Assembly: GCA_016194825.1 (NCBI GenBank)
Contig: JACQAR010000070.1
Location: 1-11,942 of the forward strand
Reading direction: 5' to 3'
Source: Chlamydiia bacterium
Lineage (GTDB): Bacteria > Chlamydiota > Chlamydiia > Chlamydiales > SM23-39
DNA: 11,942 bases
The notes below the pieces were generated by a model. That model made no database searches. It was not told where the DNA came from and worked only from the letters and a program-made list of their open reading frames with translations. Positions within the stretch are counted from its first letter, which is position 1. Every line of letters starts with the position of its first letter. Shown here piece after piece: positions 1 through 6,431 of the stretch. A program made the translations under genes and the position numbers.

Positions 1-10
1 TCATGCTATT

Positions 11-180
11 ATACTGAGAGTGATTCAAAAATCGGGAGATGCCAAGGAGGCGCCCCGATTTTGAGCCAGGCGAAGCGGCGTCGAAACAGCTCAACTTCAA
101 TAAGTTGAGCGATGCAGACGGGCTCAAAAGAGGTGGCTGTCCGACGCCGGCAGAACCGATTTTTGAATCACGATCAGTAT
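11..180. repeat. ~170-bp imperfect palindrome (MITE-like or structured intergenic element)
   Basis: The outer arms 11-35 and 156-180 are inverted repeats matching at 23 of 25 positions, including a perfect 15-bp stretch (21-35 with 156-170). Inside, TTTTGAGCC at 59-67 pairs with its complement at 121-129, and a central hairpin has a perfect 9-bp stem (89-97 with 102-110) and a CAAT loop. An alternative local hairpin pairs 28-36 with 54-62. The short open frame across it reads palindrome DNA and is not a credible gene. No target-site duplication is visible at the ends. It fills most of the space before the glycosyltransferase gene. It could be a non-autonomous mobile element or a structured RNA leader; the sequence does not decide. 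Confidence 0.6.
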
Positions 181-249
181 ACAAGCCTTCAAACTTTAGC
201 TGTTTTTTCAAATGGTGTTGTGCAAGGCTCTCTTAACAGGATGCGTTAA

Positions 250-1575
250 ATGAATGTTAAAAAATGGAAAAAACCATCCCTAATCGTTTTGTGTATTACC
301 TTATGTGCGCTGACCATTCCCGTTATCAATAAATCTTTGCCAATTGTCCGTGCTAAAGAGTCATTCCGGACAACCTTCCCAAAGGAAAAATTCCAAGCCA
401 GACTCAATGCTCCCGCCAAGCCCTGGATGGTGGAACAAATCAATCGTGATTTTCAAGATTTTGAAGAGAAAAAAATCGATGCATTGATGCTGAATAAAAC
501 ATACCAGCACATCTGCCAAAATGTAAGCCAAAAGACCCCTTTTTACCATTATCGGATTTTAGACAATGAATTATATAAGTTTGTCCCGCATGGGGCCCCC
601 TTTTCCGACACCGATTCTTCTTTCGAAAAAGCGTTTAAAACCTTGCTTATTTACGCCAAAGTTCCAGACGTTGATTTTATTCTTTGTCCAATGGATGGCA
701 TGCCCGAGCCTTATATGCCTGCTGGGTTTTTCATGCTCGAAGATTTTCATGATCAAGCCCCTGTCTTCGCTCAAGCCAAGATTAAAGAACCTCTGACGAA
801 ATACATTGTCTTAATTCCAGATCAGTTTTCTTTGAATGAAGAATGGGAGCATATTACTCAAGAAATACTGGCATTAAATAACGAAATCGATTGGAACCAA
901 AAAAGGGAAGTCGCTATCTGGAGAGGTGGGTTAACGGATACCGGCGTCCCAAATGAACAATTTGTTTCTCACCTCGCATCTTGCCCGAGATTTAATCTAT
1001 GCAAAAAATCAGTAACATTCCCTTTGTTAGTCGACGCTGGATTCAATTGGGTAGATAAAGCGCAGCAAGACAACCTGCAAAAGGAGGGGGTAATTAAGGA
1101 AGAACTGGGCAAAAAAGCTCACCTTTTATGCAAATATCTTCCTGTTTTAGATGGCCATATGTGCACTTATCCCGGTTACCAATGGAGGCTTCTTTCAAAC
1201 TCCGTTTGTTTCAAACAAGAATCCGATCAGATCCAGTGGTTCTATGCGGCGCTTAAGCCTTATGTCCATTACATACCTATCCAGAATGATGTGAGCGATT
1301 TATTGGAGAAAATAGAATGGGCCAAATCTCATGATGAAGATGCTTTGAAGATCTCGAAACAGGCTCAAGAATTTGCTCTTAAAAACCTATTGCTTGAAGA
1401 TAATTATTTCTATCTCTATCTGGTGCTCCAAAAACAGGCATCTCTTGAAAAGATTGACTTCTCTCGTCTGAAAAAAGAGATGCAAAACGATTCTCAATGG
1501 AAATGCATTCAATATCGTAAGCGGTTAGCTTTACAAAAATCTTTCAACCGAATTAAGAGGGTGTTAGCAGTTTAA
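250..1575 (+). CDS. Membrane-anchored glycosyltransferase, GT90 / CAP10 (LpsA-like) family
   Basis: This 441-residue protein resembles GT90 (CAP10/LpsA) enzymes, which transfer sugars in surface-glycan or LPS modification; donor and acceptor cannot be read from the sequence. Residues 4-8 are basic and 9-26 hydrophobic, so it has an N-terminal membrane anchor or signal peptide. Family hallmarks are AIWRGG (222-227), the segment around KYLPVLDGH (295-303) followed by the RLLSNSV stretch (313-319), and KPYVHYIPI (336-344) with a downstream helical region. Similarity to the family covers roughly residues 180-400. ATG 250 is the only reasonable start, because an upstream ATG at 241 stops after two codons; the ribosome site is weak. 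The stop overlaps the stop of the opposite-strand autotransporter gene. No clear promoter was found; the palindrome at 11-180 lies upstream. Family assignment is fairly sure, substrate unknown. Confidence 0.8.
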   Translation: MNVKKWKKPSLIVLCITLCALTIPVINKSLPIVRAKESFRTTFPKEKFQARLNAPAKPWMVEQINRDFQDFEEKKIDALMLNKTYQHICQNVSQKTPFYHYRILDNELYKFVPHGAPFSDTDSSFEKAFKTLLIYAKVPDVDFILCPMDGMPEPYMPAGFFMLEDFHDQAPVFAQAKIKEPLTKYIVLIPDQFSLNEEWEHITQEILALNNEIDWNQKREVAIWRGGLTDTGVPNEQFVSHLASCPRFNLCKKSVTFPLLVDAGFNWVDKAQQDNLQKEGVIKEELGKKAHLLCKYLPVLDGHMCTYPGYQWRLLSNSVCFKQESDQIQWFYAALKPYVHYIPIQNDVSDLLEKIEWAKSHDEDALKISKQAQEFALKNLLLEDNYFYLYLVLQKQASLEKIDFSRLKKEMQNDSQWKCIQYRKRLALQKSFNRIKRVLAV

Positions 1576-4040
1576 GGGCACACTGCGCCTTCTGGACAAG
1601 ATTGGATATAAGTGACGCCGCCTACGAGGCTGATTGTTCCTGTGTTGACATCGACTACATTGCAGGGACTTACATTAAAGGCTCCCATTCCTGGATTGTT
1701 GAGAAGATAACCTGGATCTGTATTGCTACTATTGCCGGTGAGGGTTAAGCAAACCGTGGGATTCCCAGTGGTAAAGAAGCCGACGGCAACGCCCGGGCTG
1801 ACGTTGGCTGAGAGACTGTTATTTGCTATGGTAGAGGTGAGAGTAACATAGGTATCCAAACTAATTCCTGAGGCTGCATTGCTTCCTCCGTTTTGACAAT
1901 TGCTAATCCCGTTGCCTGTGATATTCGCGGTCATATTGGTAAATTCGCTGGCAAAACAAAAGACCCCAGATCCAGTGCATTGATCAATGGTGTTATTTTC
2001 CATGGTAAAATTAAGAGATGAGCTTCCCTGAGCAATGGCAATCGCACTTTGACTGTTGCCAATATTTGTGATGGTATTCTTATTTATTGTTATATTCGCA
2101 GTCTGGAAAGGAGTTCCACCGACAACGGCAATTCCGTTATCATTGAGATTTGTTAGCGTATTGTTTGTGGCATTCAACGTAAAATTGGTACATCCGCTTC
2201 CAAAAGCTAGAGCGGACTTCCCATTATTAGCCATTGTGTTTGAAGTCGCTGTGGTTTCAAGAGTTGTAAATGTACCTGAGGTATGCACATACAAAGAATT
2301 CGATGTGTTGTGGGAGAATGTATTGCCGGTTAGGGTAATCGAGCAATGAGCGGTTGTTCCGTTTGGAATGATTGTCAAGTTGGATCCTAGGGTGTCTTCA
2401 GCTCCCGTATCGTTATTTGCCATCGTATTATTCAGTACGATGATATCGGCATTGACAACGTCTGTGAGATTAAATCGGATACTGCCCGTCGTATTGCTCT
2501 GAAAGAGATTCTTTTCGATGAGCATCGTAAAGGTATTGCTGTTTGCGACTATCTCTAGAGGAGGAGAAGAGACAGAGGTTTGACCTTCAAATGTATTATT
2601 CGAACAAGTAATGGTCGATGCCCCATTCAGAGTCAAAAAGACTCCGTTGTCGTTATTCAAAAACTGATTGTTCGTTAAGGATATCGAGGCGTCGCCGGAA
2701 AAGGAAGCTTCAATTGGAAACGTAGTGGTATTTTTGAAAGTGCAAGAAGAGACTTCCAAGCTTTGAGGATTGGTTCCGAAAATCGCATCGTTGAGGGGAG
2801 CAGAAAGGGTCATCCCGCTGATGGCGTTATGGGTCGCCAGGGTGATGGCATTGCCATCTGTATCGAAATTGGTATTTGTTATGATGGGGGAGGAGCTGCT
2901 TTGCGCAGGGATAGAGATGGTTCCTTGAGAAGTTTGTATCGAATGGCTAATGCCAGAGCCCCAAAGCTTTTGATATGCTTTTAAAGCAATTCCTGAATCC
3001 ATTCCTGCCGTTGTCCCATTGCCAGGGAACACGTAGATGATGTCGTTCGGGGAGGAGTTGTTTTGCGCTTGCGCAAGGCTATGGTAGGGGCTTTCATAGG
3101 TGCCGTTAGAGCTGCTTGTATTATTGACAAACACAAAGAAGTAAGGCTGTCCAGTAGCAGGATTGATCGCGACGGCATTTTGCTTTGTGTTGTCGATGAC
3201 AACAATCTCTTGTCTGTCCACCGGTTGGAGCATGCGGTCATTGAGCGTGTTTGCCACTTTGCAAGTGTGCCCCTGTTCTTTGATTTTTGACTTCGGACCA
3301 AGGGAAACGCTTAAAGCAATCTGTCCCTGGAATTTATTATGGAATGTTCTGTCGTAAGAGTCGCTGATTTCCAGAGTTACAATGTCTTTGAATACGCCAA
3401 GGAGTCTTGCTTTCCCACCCCAAGTTGCTGGAGCCGCTTTTCCAATGAAGTAATAGGGGCCTGCTGCTGCGTAGAAATCAAAGAACTCCGATTGGCCAAA
3501 GTGAAAGCCAAATTCTGCATTGGCTCCCTTCATCGCAGATTGAATCTTTTGAGAGACGAGCATGTAATGGCTGGAAAAGGCGCTGAAAACAGAGTCATAA
3601 GGATCGCTGGTTTTTGTGCCAATGGGCAAATAGCCGTTGATACGAAAATCAAAAAGCTGACCGAGGGTTTCCAGGCCTACTCCGATTTGATTCGAGTTGA
3701 ATCGACCTGGATTTCTATAGTCATAGTAAGTATTTATGCCGTACACCCAGTTTCCTCGTAAAATTCTTAGTCCAATACCGGCGTTGGCGGCCCATTTTCC
3801 GTTATCAAAGAGATGTCCTCTTGCATCCAAAAAAGGGGTGACTTTCCATTGACTTGGATCGGGAGCAAGAAATGCTTCGAGGGTCGTATACCCATTGTCA
3901 TAGCCGATACCGCCGCTTTCAATATGGCGGACGGTGGCTCGATAGTGTTTTTTGCCATCAGGGCAGGCTTCGTCTTTTTTAAGATCGTCGGCAAACCCAC
4001 TGAGAGAAAGAACGGTTGCTAAAAAAACATAACGGAACAT
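1572..4040 (-). CDS. Inverse-autotransporter-like outer-membrane protein with beta-helix passenger
   Basis: From ATG at 4040 the product is 822 residues. The frame stays open to 4115, but 4040 is preferred: it begins directly with a signal peptide (MFRYVFLATVLSLSGFADD) and has AAAGG just upstream, whereas the longer version adds 25 basic residues encoded by palindrome DNA. Residues ~33-250 alternate in the way of membrane beta-strands (WKVTPFLDARGHLFDNGKWAANAGIGLR and following strands) and resemble the inverse autotransporter (intimin/invasin type) barrel. A linker (~260-300, with PVDRQEIVVID) leads to FVNNTSSSNGTYESPYHSL and then to a ~480-residue region of recurring N-N-T-F/I rungs typical of a right-handed parallel beta-helix. 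The protein ends CPEGAVCP. Barrel first and passenger second is the type V-e order, the reverse of chlamydial Pmp proteins. It is probably a surface adhesin or host-contact protein; ligand unknown. The barrel call is by pattern, not a search. Confidence 0.75.
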   Translation of the reverse strand: MFRYVFLATVLSLSGFADDLKKDEACPDGKKHYRATVRHIESGGIGYDNGYTTLEAFLAPDPSQWKVTPFLDARGHLFDNGKWAANAGIGLRILRGNWVYGINTYYDYRNPGRFNSNQIGVGLETLGQLFDFRINGYLPIGTKTSDPYDSVFSAFSSHYMLVSQKIQSAMKGANAEFGFHFGQSEFFDFYAAAGPYYFIGKAAPATWGGKARLLGVFKDIVTLEISDSYDRTFHNKFQGQIALSVSLGPKSKIKEQGHTCKVANTLNDRMLQPVDRQEIVVIDNTKQNAVAINPATGQPYFFVFVNNTSSSNGTYESPYHSLAQAQNNSSPNDIIYVFPGNGTTAGMDSGIALKAYQKLWGSGISHSIQTSQGTISIPAQSSSSPIITNTNFDTDGNAITLATHNAISGMTLSAPLNDAIFGTNPQSLEVSSCTFKNTTTFPIEASFSGDASISLTNNQFLNNDNGVFLTLNGASTITCSNNTFEGQTSVSSPPLEIVANSNTFTMLIEKNLFQSNTTGSIRFNLTDVVNADIIVLNNTMANNDTGAEDTLGSNLTIIPNGTTAHCSITLTGNTFSHNTSNSLYVHTSGTFTTLETTATSNTMANNGKSALAFGSGCTNFTLNATNNTLTNLNDNGIAVVGGTPFQTANITINKNTITNIGNSQSAIAIAQGSSSLNFTMENNTIDQCTGSGVFCFASEFTNMTANITGNGISNCQNGGSNAASGISLDTYVTLTSTIANNSLSANVSPGVAVGFFTTGNPTVCLTLTGNSSNTDPGYLLNNPGMGAFNVSPCNVVDVNTGTISLVGGVTYIQSCPEGAVCP

Positions 4041-4050
4041 GCGTACCTTT

Positions 4051-4221
4051 AGAGACCTTCTCTGAATTAAATTTCTGTCGATTTTTTGGTTCTTTTGGCC
4101 GATTTTCGACTTCAAAATTGGGGGCTATATCGACACCCAGTATATTGTCCCCCAATTTTGAATCGAAAAGCGGCCAAAATAACCTAAAAACTCGACGAAA
4201 CGTTAACTCAGAGAAGGTCTC
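4051..4221. repeat. Long palindromic element, copy A
   Basis: This is an imperfect 171-bp palindrome. The outer arms AGAGACCTTCTCTGA (4051-4065) and its exact complement (4207-4221) are followed by further matching arms. The innermost perfect stem pairs 4111-4124 (TTCAAAATTGGGGG) with 4149-4162, around a loop containing CGACACCCAGT. The core 4099-4182 matches copy B (8980-9064) with only three differences in 85 aligned columns. It lies between the divergent autotransporter and cold-shock genes, with its edge 10 bases before the autotransporter start. Either a mobile-element relic or a leader hairpin is possible. The outermost 15 bases of each arm are not shared with copy B. Confidence 0.8.
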
Positions 4222-4228
4222 TTAGAAG

Positions 4229-4258
4229 GGTATAGCCCCATTAGGCCATTGAGATCAA
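4229..4258 (-). promoter_or_regulatory. Candidate promoter of the autotransporter gene
   Basis: Read on the minus strand, TTGATC (4258-4253) and TATACC (4234-4229) are separated by 18 bases; each matches four of six consensus positions. The expected start, near 4222, falls at the outer edge of palindrome copy A, so the transcript would begin with the whole hairpin and reach the ribosome site at about 4045-4050 right after it. This is pattern matching only. Confidence 0.35.
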
Positions 4259-4259
4259 A

Positions 4260-4283
4260 TTTTTTTTGAAGAGGGGGGGGGGG
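4260..4283. repeat. Homopolymer patch: T8 (4260-4267) and G11 (4273-4283)
   Basis: Eight T are followed by GAAGA and eleven G. This lies immediately upstream of the -35 box of the candidate autotransporter promoter (on that strand it reads C11, TCTTC, A8). Homopolymers this long are prone to slipped-strand length change, and tracts near -35 boxes act as expression switches in several pathogens. Here the phase-variation role is inference. Within 4222-4470, the rest of the autotransporter-csp spacer beyond palindrome A, I see otherwise only the candidate promoters. Confidence 0.6.
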
Positions 4284-4367
4284 TAAATTCATTCTGGAGT
4301 GCGGACGCTTCGCCTATTCGGCTGGGTCTGTTAGTAGGTTCGTGGATGTAGACGAATTTGCTTTGCC

Positions 4368-4373
4368 TATAAT
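4368..4373 (+). promoter_or_regulatory. Candidate -10 box for the cold-shock gene
   Basis: A perfect TATAAT lies about 98 bases before the csp start, but no good -35 is found 16-18 bases upstream (GATGTA at 4345-4350). If used, it would give a leader of about 90 nt, in line with the long leaders common in csp genes. A weaker alternative -10, TACAAT, is at 4425-4430. Confidence 0.35.
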
Positions 4374-4470
4374 CTTTTTCTTGTGCTAAAATTTACAGTC
4401 TACTTCGAAAATACCATTGTATGTTACAATGGGGAAAATTTTCAGAAATAAATGAACTAAGGAGAAGATT

Positions 4471-4677
4471 TTGGCTAAGTCAAAAGGTAAAGTTAAGTTT
4501 TTTAACGTACAGAAAGGTTTTGGTTTTATTACACCTGACAATGGTGGCAAAGACCTATTTGTTCACGCTAACAACATTCAGGGAGATCCTGAGTCAATGC
4601 GAGAAGGACAAAGTGTAGAGTATACAGAAGGCCAGGGGCGCAAAGGGCCGGAAGCTACGGATGTAAAAATCCTGTAA
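4471..4677 (+). CDS. Cold-shock domain protein (CspA family)
   Basis: The product is a 68-residue single-domain cold-shock protein, a small cytoplasmic RNA/ssDNA-binding chaperone that melts secondary structure in mRNA. The fold is complete, with the two RNA-binding motifs KGFGFI (RNP1, residues 15-20) and DLFVHAN (RNP2, 28-34) and the characteristic opening KGKVKFFN. The length is normal for the family. The start is TTG at 4471, placed by AAGGAGAAG at 4459-4467, a strong ribosome site; no in-frame ATG gives a complete domain. It is a single-gene unit: divergent from the autotransporter gene and closed by a terminator about 30 bases after its stop. The family is certain; whether it is cold-induced or constitutive cannot be told from sequence. 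Confidence 0.93.
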   Translation: MAKSKGKVKFFNVQKGFGFITPDNGGKDLFVHANNIQGDPESMREGQSVEYTEGQGRKGPEATDVKIL

Positions 4678-4707
4678 TTGCGTCTCTCCACCTCCAAAAT
4701 GACCCAC

Positions 4708-4734
4708 AAGGCCTGGAATTTCCCAGGCCTTTTT
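4708..4734 (+). terminator. Rho-independent terminator after the cold-shock gene
   Basis: AAGGCCTGG (4708-4716) pairs with CCAGGCCTT (4723-4731) around a six-base loop, and the stem runs into TTTTT (4730-4734). GTCTCT at 4682-4687 and AGAGAC at 4735-4740 could extend the pairing outward. The site cleanly separates csp from the ABC-F gene. Confidence 0.85.
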
Positions 4735-4770
4735 AGAGACCGTCTCTTATTGGGCAGAATTGCAGTCCAT

Positions 4771-5397
4771 ATGAGCTTACTTTTTAGCTGCCAGGCCGTT
4801 TCTAAATCTTATGGAGCTCGCCTTCTATTTGAAGATTTATCCCTCAGCATTTTTTCGGGCGACCGAATTGGCCTGATAGGACTCAACGGCTGTGGAAAAT
4901 CAACTTTGTTGAAAATTCTGGCAGGACTCGAGTTGCCTGACTCCGGAACGCTCTCTCCTAAGCGAGACTTAGTAGTGGGATACGTTCCTCAAACGTGCGA
5001 TTTCCCCGACTTAAGTCCGAAACAGATTTTAATCGACGCTCAAAAACAAGAGATTCCTCTCTATGAGCGCGAGCGACTCGCTGAGACCGAGCTTAGCAAG
5101 CTAGGTTTTACGGGAAAAGAGCCCTCTGCAGCTCTTCTTTCAGGCGGGTGGAAAAAACGACTTCGCCTTGCTGTTGAGCTGATTATCTCACCCGATCTTC
5201 TCCTTCTCGACGAGCCAACCAACCATCTCGATTTAGAAGGAATTCTTTGGCTTGAAAAGTTTTTGGCGCGAGAATCTCCCACCTATTTGGTGGTGAGTCA
5301 CGACCGGTATTTTCTGCAGCATGTGACGAGCCGAAACAGAGTGGCTCCGCGCAGGAGTCAAAGCGCGCACCACCAAATCGCAATCCCGCATCGATGA
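4771..5397 (+). CDS. Uup/ABC-F N-terminal fragment: first ATP-binding domain
   Basis: From ATG 4771 the fragment contains a complete first nucleotide-binding domain: Walker A GLNGCGKST (37-45), signature LSGGW (123-127), Walker B LLLLDEPTNHLD (143-154) and switch histidine SHD (176-178). The upstream open stretch to 4678 crosses the csp terminator and is not coding. After about residue 188 the frame leaves family sequence and reads 20 unrelated residues before TGA at 5395-5397. The region between Walker A and the signature is short compared with E. coli Uup, by roughly 30 residues as I align it; that may be family variation. The ribosome site is weak. If translated alone, the domain would need a partner to form the ATP sandwich, possibly the downstream fragment. 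Confidence 0.6.
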   Translation: MSLLFSCQAVSKSYGARLLFEDLSLSIFSGDRIGLIGLNGCGKSTLLKILAGLELPDSGTLSPKRDLVVGYVPQTCDFPDLSPKQILIDAQKQEIPLYERERLAETELSKLGFTGKEPSAALLSGGWKKRLRLAVELIISPDLLLLDEPTNHLDLEGILWLEKFLARESPTYLVVSHDRYFLQHVTSRNRVAPRRSQSAHHQIAIPHR

Positions 5398-5410
5398 AGC
5401 AGAAGAGATC

Positions 5411-6424
5411 TTGCAAGATTACGCCGACATCCGAGCTCGAAACCAGCAGAAACGAGCAAAGATCGATTTTGCTGCCACAGAAAGAGAGACCAGAAAACTC
5501 CTCGTTGCGAAAAATCTCACCAAACAGCTGGGAGAAAGAGCCCTTTTTCATAACCTCGATTTCACACTGTCGCCTGGCACTCGAATGGGCCTTATGGGTC
5601 CGAATGGCTCAGGAAAAACAACGCTTCTTCGGATGCTTGCCGGTGACATCAAAGCGGATCTCGGCACAATTAAGCGAGCCGAAGGGCTTCAAGTGGTCTA
5701 TTTTGACCAGCACCGATCTCTGCTTCCTCTGAATCTCTCTCTCAAAGAAGCTCTTTCGCCGAAGGGAGATTTCGTCTTATTTCGAGGCAATCCAATCCAT
5801 GTCAATGGATGGTGCAAACGCTTTCTCTTTTCACCCGACCTTCTTCCTCTTCCTATCGGAAGCCTTTCGGGAGGGGAGCGAGCCCGAATTTCCATTGCCC
5901 ACCTGATGCTTCAACCCGCCGACGTTCTGCTTCTCGATGAACCAACGAACGATCTCGATATTCCGACTCTCGAAACTCTCGAGGAAAGCCTTCTCGAATT
6001 TCCAGGGGCCCTCGTTTTGATTACGCATGATCGATGCATGCTCGATCGCATCTGCAACTGCGTGTTGGGATTAGGAGATCCAGAAAAGGCCGAAATTTTC
6101 CCCGATTACGCTCAATGGGAAGCGTCTTCCCAAAAATCGCCCCATCCAAAAGAGAAAAAAGAAGCCCCTCCACCTCCCGAGCGCCCAAAGTCAGAGCTTT
6201 CGTATCACGAGAAAAAAGAACTCGATGGAATCGAGCGAAAAATCACAAAGTTCGAAGAAGAAGTGCGCTCGCTCAACCATCTTCTCGAAGAGCCAGAAAT
6301 CGCCCAAAATGCAGCGCGCCTCTCGGAAATTTGCACCGCGATCAGTCTTGCAGAAACGCAGATCGAGCAGCTCTATCTTCGCTGGGAAGAGCTAGAAAAA
6401 AAACGAAATGCGAAGACCAAGTGA
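5411..6424 (+). CDS. Uup/ABC-F C-terminal fragment: linker end, second ATP-binding domain, coiled coil
   Basis: The homologous frame is open from 5327. TTG 5411 is only the first possible start, with no convincing ribosome site, so translation of this part is doubtful. Residues from 5411: Walker A GPNGSGKTT (63-71), DQHR (99-102), signature LSGGE (152-156), Walker B VLLLDEPTNDLD (172-183), switch histidine THD (205-207), a proline/lysine spacer (~240-262) and a heptad-like Glu/Lys-rich coiled coil to the end (~265-335). The C-terminal coiled coil identifies the Uup branch of ABC-F over the EttA or YheS branches. Stop TGA 6422-6424 lies close to the methyltransferase start at 6432, so the two were probably co-transcribed. 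Confidence 0.6.
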   Translation: MQDYADIRARNQQKRAKIDFAATERETRKLLVAKNLTKQLGERALFHNLDFTLSPGTRMGLMGPNGSGKTTLLRMLAGDIKADLGTIKRAEGLQVVYFDQHRSLLPLNLSLKEALSPKGDFVLFRGNPIHVNGWCKRFLFSPDLLPLPIGSLSGGERARISIAHLMLQPADVLLLDEPTNDLDIPTLETLEESLLEFPGALVLITHDRCMLDRICNCVLGLGDPEKAEIFPDYAQWEASSQKSPHPKEKKEAPPPPERPKSELSYHEKKELDGIERKITKFEEEVRSLNHLLEEPEIAQNAARLSEICTAISLAETQIEQLYLRWEELEKKRNAKTK

Positions 6425-6431
6425 ACCGAAA

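Larger units (their letters stand above)
4771..6424 (+). pseudogene. uup: Broken uup-type ABC-F ATPase gene (internal deletion and frame change)
   Basis: The two adjacent frames together encode a Uup-like ABC-F protein: two ATP-binding domains joined by a linker, then a C-terminal coiled coil. Such proteins are cytoplasmic ATPases that act on ribosomes or branched DNA and are not transporters. The frame 1 reading follows family order as far as HVTSR (to ~5332), where the next homologous residues would be the strand and helix between the ATPase domains. Instead frame 2 resumes at once with ETEWLRAGVKARTTKSQSR, which in relatives lies roughly 45 residues further on. About 130-150 bases therefore appear lost, in a number not divisible by three. 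No single full-length protein can be made without frameshifting. The remaining coding sequence is well kept, so the event is probably recent, or the two halves are still made separately. An assembly error is possible but would have to remove a whole segment. Confidence 0.75.

Noticed and set aside
39..236. 65-residue open frame at the left edge
   Set aside because: It lies mostly inside the 11-180 palindrome and has no recognisable protein pattern or ribosome site.
3339..3761. 140-residue plus-strand open frame opposite the autotransporter barrel
   Set aside because: It is a shadow of the minus-strand barrel, whose strand pattern is far more convincing.
4041..4115. 25-residue N-terminal extension of the autotransporter
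   Set aside because: Its codons lie in palindrome copy A and it would bury the signal peptide; ATG 4040 has a ribosome site.
4735..4747. AGAGACCGTCTCT beside AGAGACCTTCTCT at 4051-4063 as a shared operator
   Set aside because: The motif is short and partly explained by the csp terminator's flanking pairing; two loose matches are not enough.
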